A stretch of DNA of 14,661 bases, taken from positions 1-14,661 of the forward strand of contig NZ_JBBYXI010000008.1 in NCBI RefSeq assembly GCF_039655745.1, read 5' to 3'. Shown here one piece after another: positions 1-13,000 of this stretch. The DNA is from Hohaiivirga grylli (GTDB lineage Bacteria; Pseudomonadota; Alphaproteobacteria; Rhizobiales; Beijerinckiaceae). The notes under the pieces were generated by a model. It searched no databases and was not told where the DNA came from. It worked only from the letters and a program-made list of their open reading frames with translations. How positions within the stretch are numbered: position 1 is the stretch's first letter; each line of letters starts with the position of its first letter. Position numbers and translations under genes: made by a program.

Positions 1-50
1 TATAAATAGAACAATTTTTCAAACAACCAGATTGATTGCCTGAAATGAAT

Positions 51-73
51 AAGCCCGCCAGAAAGGCGGGCTT
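51..73 (-). terminator. Hairpin terminator after the autotransporter
   Basis: A perfect 9-bp stem, AAGCCCGCC (51-59) with GGCGGGCTT (65-73), around a 5-base loop. It starts 21 bases after the stop codon on the minus strand. The following minus-strand bases (ATTCATTTCAGG) make a poor U-tract, so termination may be incomplete or the hairpin may be shared with a convergent gene to the left. Confidence 0.7.
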
Positions 74-94
74 ATGATCAGTATCTTATATGTC

Positions 95-1036
95 TTACCA
101 GGTGTACTTGAGGCCCACCTGTCCGGTAACGGCATTGTAATGCTTGCCACCAAACTGTGTTCCGATGTCACCCCAAACCTGAAGGTTCTTCGTCAGCTCG
201 CCCGAGATGCCGAGCTTGACCTCGCCGAACGAACGTGGCGCACCGGATGGAACAAGGTCGTTGTTCATGTAAAGCTTTCCACCCTTCTGGTTGTACCAGT
301 AGTTCGCCTCAAGGTAAGGACGAAGAACTGTCCCATTCTCAAGATTGAACTGGCCGTACAGACGGGCCCCTGCCCTTGCGAGAAGGCCAGAACCATCCTT
401 GTAGCGGATAGTCGTGCCAGACGCTTCCGTCAGGCTGCCCGAGGTGTAGTTGATGTACGCAAGCTGAACCTGTGGCTCAAGATAGATCTTCGCTGTCTCA
501 CTGCTGTGCAGCAGGAAGCTGTAACCTGTCTCGAGTGAGATCGTGAGCGACTGCGCGTCAAACTTCTCCTTTGGCAGACCCGAGCCACGAACCTCGTGGT
601 TGAACCAGCTGTACTGAGCCCATGTGTCAACATAGGCACCCGGCTGACCTCGGTCATTCTGGTACCAGGTACCATAAGCACCGATCGAGTAACCCTTCGT
701 CGTGCCTGTCGCCTTCGACTGGTTAACCTGACGGCTCTTGGCATCAAGGTCAGAGGCGCCCCAGCCGCCCATGATACCGGCATAGAAGGTGCCAAGATCA
801 GGAGATTCATACTTGAACAGGTCAACACCAATCTGCGCCGTGAATGTCTCTGCCGTTGTCGACAAAGCATTACCGGCCGAGCGGCCATTAGTCCGCGTGC
901 CTGTAACACGCGCCCAACCGGCGTAGTCACGATTGCTGTTTGCCATACCAGCATAACCATCACGATCATGAAGGCTTGTCATGAACATCGTACGCGCAAC
1001 CTGATGACCAAGCTGGTAGATACCGGCCTCAGGACG
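95..1036 (-). other. C-terminal autotransporter beta-barrel with preceding linker (residues 4351-4663)
   Basis: Begins R-P-E-A-G-I-Y, then M-F-M-T-S-L-H-D-R-D-G, the usual lead-in to this barrel. From about 4388 (Y-A-G-W-A-R-V) there are alternating amphipathic strands (A-Q-I-G-V-D-L-F, F-Y-A-G-I-M-G-G-W-G, G-Y-S-I-G-A-Y-G-T-W-Y, L-E-P-Q-V-Q-L-A-Y, L-R-P-Y-L-E-A-N-Y-W-Y). The end is Q-V-G-L-K-Y-T-W; a terminal aromatic residue is the outer-membrane assembly (BAM) signal. At about 275 residues the barrel has the normal length for the 12-strand family. The stop is TAA. Confidence 0.95.
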
Positions 1037-4000
1037 AAGCTGACGCTCGGTACCGGAAGACGAACCGGCACCACTGCGATCAGGATCAACCTGTGACGTC
1101 AGATACCAGCTTTCGCTGTTACCACCATTACCGCCCTTCACAAGGCTGTAATCGTAAGCACCGATCGCAAGCGTATCTGTCGTTGAGCGGTAACCAGAGG
1201 ACAGCTGATCAAGCTTGAACGCCGTTACTTCTGTTGTCGCACCATTGGTGGCTTCTATAACCTGAATGCCGACATTGGTTGCAGCACCAGCACCACCCTG
1301 ATTGGTGATGACAAGGCTCGTTGTTCCCGTGGTCCTACCACCGTTCAGGATCACACGGTCCGTCTGCGAGGTATCGCCACCGAATACCGTATTCATGTAA
1401 ACACGGCCACTCATTCCGGCATAGTCACCATTAACCGTCAGCGTATTGCCGACCAGTGTACCGCCAAGCACAACATTGCCCGCATTGATCAGGGAACCAA
1501 CTGTCAGGTTAGAGGTCGACGTAATGCCATAACCATTCATATTCGGAAGCGCATTAAACGCAACGATGTTACCAAGGTTATAGACATCACCTGCAATACT
1601 GCCTGTACCAGACAGCAACGCACCAGCCTCAATCCGGACAGAGCCACCGATTGTCGCTGACGAGCCAACACTCTCACCAACAACCAGTGTACCGGATTCA
1701 ACCTGCGTCAGCCCCGTAAAGCCAGACAGTGACTGGTCAACACTCAGGATACCTGCGCCCGTCTTCAGAACAAGGCCTGCACCCGTCACGTCATTCTCAA
1801 GCTGCCAGATACCATCGGCAATAAACTGGAACTGACCATCAGCCTGAATAGAAGCACTGCCAATGTTCTTCTGCTCAGAGGCACTCAGCACTGAGTTCAC
1901 TGCGGCAACGAACTGACCACTGAAGCTGCTGTTGTCACCGGTCAGCTGAACCTGTGAACCATCCTGTGATGTGACCGTACCGACACCCTTGATCGACACT
2001 GCTGCCGAACCATTGGCAACATCCGTCCAGGTAGCATTGTAGGCCGACAGATTGGCAAAGGTCAGCTTATCATCAGCCGTTACCAGCTCAATCGACTGGG
2101 CTGTGTCAAACGCATCTGCCGTGTTCAGACGAAGCTCGGAACCACCTGTCACCTGAAGGTTACCCGTGTAGTTCGACTGTTTGCCATTCACATGAACAAT
2201 CGAAGGATCAATGACGAACGTACCCGAGCCAAACAGGGTGTTGGCCTCAAGTGAGCCACCATCTGTATCGCCGCTGGTGCGCTGAGCATCGGCAATGGTC
2301 AGGGTTGAGCCATCAGCAATGTTCAGCTGTCCGCCAACTGACGTATGAACAGCGCCAACCGTCTGCGAGTAACCGTTCATGTCAAGGGTTGCTCCCCCTG
2401 CAATCTGAACATCAGACGTCTGACCCAGAACATTATCATTGGCCATCTGCAATGTACCAGACTGAACCGAGGTCACACCGTTGTAGTCGTTCGTGGCATT
2501 CGACAGCGATACAGTACCTGCACTGGCATTGATTGCATCAATAGCCAGATTACCGGAACCGGTGATCTTCGCGGCCATATCGGCGGCATTGCCCGACGCG
2601 CCTGCATCAGCTGCAAGCGTCAGTGTCTGACCAGACTGAAGATCAAGCTGCTTCAGGCCATAACCAAGGTAAACACCATCCGCATCCTTGCCCGTGAAGA
2701 TGTAATCATAGTCAGCAATCGCAACTGTCGAACCACCTTCAATGATATCAACCGTATGACCGGTCAGGGAAATCACATTACCGGCAAGATCAGTCAGCGT
2801 CAGACCGCCCGCGCCTGTCACTGTACCGCTCACATCAACCAGCTTCACCTGTGCATCATCATCCTGGGACAGCAGGTTCGTCTGTGAGGGCGTGGTCGGG
2901 ACAACAAGACCAGCTGTTGCCGGGTCAACCGCAACAGAACCGCCATTGGCCGAGACTGTCACGTTACCCGTCGTCACCAGATCAGTCGAAGCACTGTCAG
3001 CCGGAACTGTCAGGTTGGCGTACTTCAGCATACCACCGTCAAACGCCAGATTGCCGATCGCCTGGGAACCAGAGCCAACCGTTGTTACATTCGAAGCACC
3101 GAGGCTCAGTGTGGCATTGGTCAGAGCAGCCGTGTTCACGCCCGCCAGATCAAACGTGTTGTTCGACAGAGCAACCGTACCTGCAAACGCAGAACCTGCA
3201 CTCGAGGCAAAGCTGAAGGCTGCGCCACCATTCGAGGCTGAAAGCGTACCTGTACCTGTCAGAGCATTCGAGAATATGAATGCGCCTGCGTTCGCAGCTG
3301 TCAGCTGACCCGTGACATTCACTGCACCCGAACCAAGGTTCGTCGCACTGTCCGTCGTCGAGGCATCAAGCGCAGCATGACCAGAGATCGACCAGTTGCC
3401 GGTGTAAGCAGAGTTCACACTGCTGATCGTTGCAACACCTGCCCCGGTCACATTCGTCTGACCGGAACCCAGCAGAACGTTGTCAAATGTCTGATCAGTT
3501 CCAAACGCAAGCGTCAGTGCACCAGCTCCAACTGTGATGTTGCCAGAACCGACACCATCAGCATGGGTCAGTGTCAGGACACCCGCATCAATCTGCGTCG
3601 TTCCTGTCCGGGCATTCGCCTGCGCAATGGTCAGGTTACCCGAACCTGACTTCGTGAAGGAGCCTGCCCCTGTAAAGTCATTGGCAAGCGTCCAGTCCGT
3701 CGTTGTGTTGACAGTAAACTGACCGGCATTGGCAATCTCGGCTGTACCGAGATTACCCTGCGTTGAAGCCGTCAGCTTCGAGGCCGCGTCAACTGCCCAG
3801 CTGCCGGACAGTGTGCTTGTCCCTGTCAGCGTGATATCCGAACCAGAGACCACATTGACCGTACCAGCACCCGCAACACCCTTCGCAAACGAACCGGAAG
3901 CGGCATCAATCGTCAGCTCACCGGCAACCGTTGCTGTGCCGGATGTTCCGATACCGGCAACGTTATCAATGATGATCTCGGCACCCGAGGCAACACTGAC

Positions 4001-7000
4001 AGCAGCGGTCAGACCTGCATTTGCACCGGTCACATCAAGCGAGCCACCAGCAACAGCCAGTGTTCCGGCACCTGTCAGGGAACCAGCTGATGCACCGCCA
4101 TTGTTGATGGTCAGAGAACCACCGGCGAGGTTCAGCGTCGAACCGCTAGCACCTGTGAAGGCACCGTTGACCGTCTGGCTGTAGCCATTAACATCAGCTG
4201 TTGCACCAGACGCAATACTCAGACCACTCGTTGCACCAAGCGCATTGTTCGAACCAAGCTGCAATGTACCGGACGTGACCGTCGTCGTACCCGTATAGCT
4301 GTTGGCAATGTTGGTCAGTGAGACTGTTGCAGAACCCGCAGCGATCTCAAGGTTACCCGAACCAGACACAGTTGCCGACAGATCGGTCGCAACACCCGTC
4401 GCACCCGTGGATGGGGTCAGGGTCAGGGTCTGACCGGATAGAAGCTCAACAGCCTTCAACGCATACGCAACATAAAGACCATCATTGCTGTCACCCGTGT
4501 TCAGACGATAACCATAAGTACCGGTCGCTGCTGTTGTTGTCCCTGCTGCATTCAGGATACCAAACTGCTGATCGGACGTCAGAAGGTCAGTGCCATTCTG
4601 GTCAATCAGATCAAGCGCACCTGCCCCACCGGTGATGTCTGCGCTGGTTACAAGACGAACCAGTGCACCAGCATCATCCTGAGCCAGAATGTTCAGATCA
4701 CCTGCTGTCGCCGGATTACTAGGAATGCCGGAGGTCGGAACATTAATCACCACACTACCTGTGCCGTTAATATCCAGAGCCCCTGCTGTAACCGAACCAT
4801 TGGCAACTGTCTGGGCCGGAGCCGTCACGTCAAACACCATTGTACCGCCATTGAAGGTCAGACCACCAATAGACTGAGTACCGGTACCAACCGTAACCGT
4901 CGAACCAGAATCCGCACGAAGCGTTGCATTTGTCAGAGCCGTCGTGTTAACGCCAGACAGAGCATAACTGCCTGTGCCCATCACAAGTGTACCCGTGAAG
5001 GCAGAACCGATGCCAGATGTAAAGGCAAAGGCATCTGTGCCAGAGCCCATCGTGGCTACCAGTGTCCCGTTACCCGTCAGCGCATTGGCAAACGTGAAGC
5101 CAGCTGATGGCGTTACAGACAACTGGCTCGCAGCCCCATCAAGGTACACACCAGCCGTGCCAAGGTTACCCTCAGTTGTTGCAATCGCAGAACCCGTCAC
5201 ATCCCACTGACCGGACAGGGTGTTTGTTCCGGCAAGCGTCACATCAGTACCGCTGACCTTAACTGTCCCTGCCCCACCAATCACATTCGCAAATGTGGCA
5301 CTATCAAAAGCAAGTTCCATCAGCGCGTTAGTCGCAACTGTTGCAGCGCCAGACGAGATTGCTCCAGCATCGGTCAGTTTCAGGCTGCCTGCATTCACAG
5401 TCGTCGTGCCGGTATAGCTCGAAGCACCAGACAGGGTCAGTTCACCGGAACCAATCTTGGTCAGAGAACCCGAACCGGAGATCGCACCTGAGAACGCACT
5501 GTCAGCTGTGTTATTGGCGGTCAGCGCAGCTGATGCCACAACAGAACCGGCACCCTGCAGGTTATTCACCTGGTTGGCAAACCCGTTCAGGTCAAGCGTT
5601 GCACCAGAGGCAACGATCATATCACCCGTGTTCTTGAAGACATCTGCAACACCAGCCTTCGCCGTGCCTGAAGAGACCGTCGTCGAACCACTGTAATCGT
5701 TGGAGGCATTTGAGATGGTAATCGCACTGTTCGAGGCAATCTCAAGATTACCCGAACCTGTGACTTTCGCCTTCAGCTCAGCCGAAGTACCTGTGGCACC
5801 TGTCCCTTCGGTCAGAGACAATGTCTGCGAAGCCAGAAGTTCAAGCTGCGTCAGTTCGTAAGCAACATAGATGCCGCTCCCGTTCGAACCTGTTGATGAG
5901 AGACTGTGGTTGTAGCTGGCATTTGCAACCTGTGAACCGCCCTGCGTGAGTTGCTGAACGCTCGAGCTACCAAGAGCCGTACCATCTGCACCGATAAGCG
6001 TGATATTCGAGATATCACCCGTCACGGTTGCAGCAGATACCAGCTGATTGGTCACACCATCATCAGCAATCAGAAGTGTCGAAGCTGAGTTCATCATCGA
6101 CGGCAGGTCAAGAGAGACACTGCCTGAGGTTAATGCAAGTGTCCCTGTCGAAATAAAGCTGCTGATGTTACCCGTTGCATTGTCAATGCTGGCGTTGATC
6201 GTGCCGCCGGTCATGGTCAGGTTACCAACTGACTGGCTGCCGGTGACCTGAGCCGTTGAACCGGCATTCAGCTGTAAGGTCGCACCAGTCAGAGCAGAAG
6301 AAGCATTCGCATCAACGGCAACTGTACCTGTGTTGATCGCAGCCGTACCCGTGAAGCCATTGGCTGCACCAGAGCCGAACGAGAACACATCCGTACCTGT
6401 AGCCATGTCAGCAACCAGTGTACCTGTGCCAGACAGCTTGTTATCAAGTGTAAATCTGCCGGAAACCGGATCAATGGTCAGCTGGCCTGTACCAGCCAGA
6501 ACAACACTTGAGCTACCAAGATCAGCCGCATCATTGGCAAGCGCCGACGCACCATTGGCAACAGTCAGAGTACCCGTGTAACCGCTGTTGTCTGCATCAA
6601 TGCGGACATTCATGCCCGTCACATCAAAGGCACCAGCACCAACCAGAACATTATCAAGCGTTCCGTTCGAGAAAGAAGCCTCAAGGGTTGTACCACTATT
6701 GACCGTGATTGTGCCTGTCCCGGCACCATCGGCATTGGCTAGCTCAACAGTCCCGGCAGTGATCGTTGTGCCACCAGTATAGGTCGAAGCCGCATCAAGC
6801 GTCAGTGTTCCTGTACCCGTCTTGGTTACAGCACCATCACCGGAGATCACACCTGACAGCGTCAGATCATTGGCATCTGTCGCAATTGTCTGCGTACCAG
6901 CTGCCAGCGCAATATTGTTGCTAACATCAAGGCCGTCGGTATTAGCTACAAGCGTTGTTCCATTGCCAAGGGACACAGAACCTGTACCAAAGCCCTGATC

Positions 7001-10000
7001 TGCTCCAATACCAACTGTACCGACATTAACAGTCACATCACCACTGTAACCGGCACTATCACTGTTGAAGTTCAGCGTACCATCACCAGCCTTGGTAATA
7101 TCACCGGAACCAGTCAGAGGAAGGTCCTCACCAAAGGTCAGGCTGCCGGCTGCGTCAGTAACCGTAATCGTTGCATCATTGGCAATAGTAGCAGTCGCAC
7201 CTGTCGACCCCTCAAGGGTCAGACCGTTGGTACCTGCAACCGTGAAGTCGTTGTTGATCACAACACTATTATGCAGTGTCTGGTCGCTACCTGTCGCCTC
7301 AAGTGTGCCACCATTGATGGTCAAGGTACCGATACCGGCCGGGCCGGAGGCAACACCACCGAGGCCATCAACCGAGCTCGAAGCACCAAAGGTCACAGTA
7401 CCACTATTAATGGTCAGGCCAGAGGTATAGTTCGACCCCGAAGAGTTCAGTGCAAGCTCGCCATCGCCACTTTTCGAGACCGACTTGTTCGCACCAGAAA
7501 TTGTACCATTAATGGTCAGAGCCTCGGAACCGGCTGCCGTGATCACCAGGTTACTTTTCAGGTTAATGGCCGCATCAATCGTGGGAGCAGAGTTGTTAAC
7601 CAGACGCAACTGCGCAGACTGGTTCTCATCGGCTGTATCAAAAGTGATTGTTCCACCAGAAAGTGTGAACTGCTGTCCCTGGGTGCTTTCAAATGAAACA
7701 GAACCAATTGTCAAACCAGAACCGGTTGAAATTGTCCGACCATTAAGTCCTGAATCATCATCAGCAAATACTGCGCCATCACCAGCAGCAGTAGGTGAGC
7801 CAACATCTGTCCAGTTAGAATCTGCCCACAAGGCACTGACAGAGTGATTGTCCCAGATATACGCCTTACCAAGTGGCACGAGTTCCAGCTGGTTGTTCGG
7901 GTTCAGAACAACCTTCGCACCAATTGTGTAACCACCTGTAAACCAGACATTATAAAGCTTCTGGCCTGCAGTAATATTGCTGATAATCAACTGATCTGTG
8001 CCACCACCAGCACCTGCATTACCACTCCAGTTATCAAGGCTCAGCGTATAGTCAGCTGAGCCGACATTCAGACCATCACCTGACAGTGACAGGCTACCAA
8101 TCGTCAGGATGCTTGAACCTGCACCAAAGTCTATTGTTGAATCAGCAGACAGTACAAGTTGTGCGCCAGAAGTCTGGCTCAGACCATTCAGAGCCAGTGT
8201 ACCACCATTCATCGTCAGCTGGGTGACACCAGACATCAGATTGGCATTCGTCAGGCTCAATGTACCGGAGTTAAGAACCAGATCAGGGGTCACAAGTCTG
8301 GCACCAACACTGGTAACCGTCCCTGCCCCTTCCTTGATCAGCTGACCCGAGGTCGTGATCGAACCGGTTGTGGTCGTTCCTGTAAAGCTGGAGTTGCTAT
8401 CAAAGATAGTCCGGATATTTGAACCACCCGTCACAGACAGGCTGCCACCATTGTTCATGGTCATCCCGGAACCGGACAGGCGAACCGTTGCGCCGTCAAC
8501 GGTTGCAATCTCCATCAGACCGCCATCAAGAATATGAGCACCCGTACCCAGATAGTTCTTGTCTGTATCCAGACGACCCGTGGTCACATCGCCCAGAGCC
8601 GTTGCCAGAAGCGTACCCGTCGTTACACGAATACCATCACTGATCTGGTTGTTAGCGTTTTTCAGCTCAAGAATACCAGCCCCTGTCTTGGTAATTCCGC
8701 CCTGATAACCGGCAGAAATATTATCAAGCAACTGAGATTCAACTGATAATATCCCACCAACCTGACTGACATTAACTGTCCAATCCAGCTTGCTATTACG
8801 CAAGGTAATCGTCGGCGTATCAAGAATAAGTGTATTGGCATCACCTGCATGTGTTACAACAAGAGTGCTGCCGGACAGTGAAATAATATTTGAAAGACGA
8901 CGGGATGTAATTCCCGAACCAGTATCGCTATAGGCACCTATTGTTCCACCACTAAAGTAGACTGTGCCTGTTCCCAGCGCACCGCTGATCACCTTCCCGT
9001 TTTCATTAAAGACAGAATCCCGACCAACCTGGGTTACACCCATCGCCAGATACGTACCGCCCGAATAGGTATTAGCCCCTTCAAGGCGCATAATGAAATA
9101 ACTGCTGTAACTACCCGCAACACCACGAACAATGGAACCTGTTCCGGACAATATGTGGTTTTTACCGAAACCGACAAACCCATCAACTGCGCCATTATTA
9201 AAGCCAATTGATCCGGTAATAGTTGATGTACCATTATAGTCAAACAGCAAATGACCAACGGTTGAAAACGTCCCCTTCCAGTTGAGCTGGTTACTCAGAA
9301 CTATTGGATTGGTTATACTTCCTCCAACTCCCCTGATACCACCTCCATAGGAAGTTGGAGTCGAAACAGTGAAAACGCCAGTGCCGAGAGCCTCGTTCTT
9401 CGAAACCTGAATCATCCCGGTGACGAGCTCAACTCCTCCCGAGAAGCTGTTGCCTGTACCGTTCAGCACAAGGGTACCACCACCGGTTTTGTAAATCCCG
9501 CCAGTCCCGGTCAGAGTCCCACCTAGGGTCAAAGTAACGAACTCGGTCTGTGTTGAAAGATTGGTTGCGCTGTTACCGTATAAATTTATTGTCCGGAAAC
9601 CATCAATCTCACCAGCACCGGATAAAGTCAGACCACGTGCAGTACCAATGGAATCTGTAATCGTGACCCCATTAAGTGTGTCTTTCTGGTATACAAGGTT
9701 ACCAGCCAGCTTGAAGCCTGTTGTTACCGTATGAGACGCACCAGTACTCTCAATCATATAGGTTTTAGCAGTGCCATCACCAATCTGAAACACACCGGAA
9801 CCAAATAGTGAACCATTGGCATTGATCTGAATGGTCGAAGCATCCTGCCACAGGAAGCCACCTGTATAGCTGTTGCTGGCACCACCGGAAATCTGCAACA
9901 AACCAGAGCCCGTCTTTGTCAGGCTGCCAGAGCCTGTCACTGTTCCGGTCCAGTCAAGATAACCAACGGACGTGGATACATTATTTTTCAGCTCAACAGC

Positions 10001-13000
10001 GGTATTCAGGTTAATTGTTGTGGCAAGGTTGAGAATATTCACACCAGCATGACGGATCTGGGCGTCATCACCATCAAGTGTCAGAGTACCGGATCCACCA
10101 ATTGTAAAGTTCGCACCAGAGCTTGTTTCGATATTCAGGCGGTTGACCGTATAAGCAGTATCAACCTCAATGGTTTTACCGTTCAGGCTACCATCCGCAT
10201 CACGGATTGTCGCACTGGCATTAACTCCATTCGGAACAACACTGGCAAGCCAGTTACTGGCAGTACCCCATTTATTATCCGGCGAGGCAAGGCCACCCCA
10301 TTCATTAGTCAAGGTAGCATCCGGAATCAGGTACCAGTAACCGGAATCCGTCACAACCTTCGCACCAGATTCATATCCAGTAAAGGCAATATTTCCCAGT
10401 TCACTCGCCGAAAAACTCGGATCAGAACTGAAACGGACATAAGTCGTGCTATCATTGGCAACCCAGGTCTGGCCATTATTCTGAATGGACCAGATAGCGC
10501 TTGGAGCCCAGTCTGACGCAGCAGTTTGGCGGGTTGCAGCAGTTATCCCACCCGTATTACCCAGAAGCAGCGATGAATCAGCTCGTAGATACAGTTTAGC
10601 GATGTCTGTCCTGTAGCCAGCCGTATCAAAGGTACCACCATTCAGAACAAAATTAGTATCTGTTGCACTGATCTGATTATCAGCACTAAGCCGGAGCGTT
10701 CCACCATTTATATACAAGTTCGAAGGTTGGAAGGTAACGATACCACTATCAATTGTCGTGGTCCCATTACCCATTTTATAGAAGTCTCGTATACCGGAGA
10801 TCACGCCTGAGCCATAAATGGTCGATGAGCCTGATGTATTGGTTGTTGTATCAACGTAGATATCAGGCCTGTTGACCAGCGTTGTTCCACCAAAGGTCAG
10901 ATCACCAGCTACACGCAACCGGCCTTTTGAGGAAGTTGTCCCTCCATCAAGAACCCCACTTTCAAGAACAAAGGCTCCCCCGTCAAGAAAGGCAAATTCA
11001 CCATTATTATTGAGCGTAAGTGTAGATCCGGAAAGTTTACCCGTATAGCCGGCACTCGAGACACTCACTAAAACACTTGACGCAGAGCTGTTGGCGTTAA
11101 CATTGATTAAGCCCGAGCCAAGATAGTTATGACCAGCATCCAGCTGTCCAATTGTGAGATCACTGGTCAGGGTGGTGTAGACGGTTCCGGCATTAACAAT
11201 CAGTCCACCGCCGAATGTATTATTGGAACTCATAAGTTCCAGCGCACCGTAACCATCTTTTTTCACAGAACCAGAACCAACAAGATTCAGTCCTTCTGCA
11301 AAAGTCGTAGCTGCTCTCTCACCCGCAGTCGTTGTGATAGTGGTTACGTTGAAGGTAGGAGATGAATCGACAGAAATGTCACCAACATAGGTAAAGAATA
11401 CATTATTAGGTGTAACATACGTCCCGTGGATATCCAGTTTGTTATTGACCCTCATCTTACCGTGCGGGAACTGATAACCAAGCGAAACTGCGGTTGCCAG
11501 ATGAAGCGTACCCGTTCCCAGATTATTATCACTATAGACACCCAGCAGCCCGCTATTCAGATAGATATCACCACTATACCCTGAATTCAGATTTGAGGCG
11601 ATACGTACATTGTTAGGGCCCTCAATGACCAGATCCCCGCTTCCTGAAAGACCGCCATAGAAAAAAATAATGCCATTAGGAACAACCGAAACAACTGTCC
11701 GGCTATTTAGCTGAACCATTCCATTAAAAGTAAGCCATGGGGAACTTGTTTGCACGCTGATATATGCATCAACACCATCTACCCCACTATCGAAGATAAT
11801 CTTTCCATTGCCAAACGCAATCGCGGCTCCAGAAGTTGAGACACTTGAATTAACGATTAAACTACCAAGCGTCCATGTTCCATCACTTGTTGCCAGGGAG
11901 ATGTTTGTTCCTGACAGATTACCCGCCAGATTACCGAATATAGCAGTAGCACCTGCATGGTTAGGAACGCTGTATTCATCACCACCTACCCAGTTGCCAC
12001 CAGTACCCCATAGCAAATCATTGGCCATTCCATTCCATTCGGAACTCTGGAACCCGGCCGGGCGAACCTCCCAGGTACCATTGCCAAGATCAGTTGCGGT
12101 CGCACCCTGTGAATACCCCTGGAACCAGAAGCTTGACAGGGAAGCCGTCGGATCAGACGTCACATAGATATAGTCATAGGAAGATGTCAGGCTTCCGTCC
12201 CAGTCACTGATGCGAATAGCAGAAGGTGTACCAATAATCGAACCAAGATTGATTGTATTGCTGACGGTCGAAGTCCCGCCAAGGTTCAGGTTTAAAGCAC
12301 CATTGCCGTCAATAACACTGTAGGTTTGATCAAAGCCATTCAGGTTGAATGTGGAGTTTGTCCCATCCAGCAATGTCAGCTTTGCAGATGATACAATCTG
12401 GTCAGCTGTATGGAAGTTGATGGTACCACCGCCCATGTTGACAATAGGCGTGATGACATTGGCCGTTCCGATATCCATGACACCACCAAGCACCGAGAAG
12501 CTGGTGCTTTCAAAGCTCGTCATAGCGGAGGAGAATGTGGCGGTCCCTGTGCCCTGTTTGGTAAAGGCATTCAGGTTCTGAACCGCGCCACTTGCCGTAA
12601 CAGTCTGAGCCCCTGTGGAATCGAGAATAAAATCGATACCGGACTGACCGATAGTCGAACCGGCACTGAACTCAAGATCACCACCAATCGACATGGAAGA
12701 ACCGGCAGCATTGGCAAACAGGGTATTTCCAAGAACAACCTTACCCGTGAAGACCAGCTTACCCTTTGAGGCACCCGTTCCGAAGTCGAGTGTGCCACCG
12801 GCAAAATCAACGGTTGCACCGTTGTTGACCTGAATGGTTGAGCCATTGGTCGCACTGATATTACCGGCAAACTGAACCGTGGCAGCCGATGAGGCTGCAT
12901 TGATAATCAGGTTAGAGGAAGCATCCGTCAGACTGATAGCGCCTGTGCCGAGCATGTTGTTGGCACCCGCAGCACCCAGCACCAGTGTATCGGAGAACGT

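Noticed and set aside
430..969. Minus-strand open frame of 179 codons within the barrel region
   Set aside because: It overlaps the conserved barrel in another frame of the same strand. Its Arg/Ser-rich product looks like a frame-shadow.
74..8746. Many long plus-strand open frames opposite the giant gene (for example 74-538, 2345-2887, 3729-4184, 7065-7430, 7485-7847)
   Set aside because: They lie fully antisense to an unmistakable coding frame. Their low-complexity products reflect the complement of repeated Gly/Thr/Ser/Asn codons. None has a recognisable domain.
11661..11667. Run of seven A (seven T in the coding strand) within the adhesin, a possible slippage tract for phase variation
   Set aside because: Seven bases is short for a phase-variable tract. 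It falls in an AT-rich stretch encoding I-I-F-F-Y, where such runs are expected, and the frame is intact.
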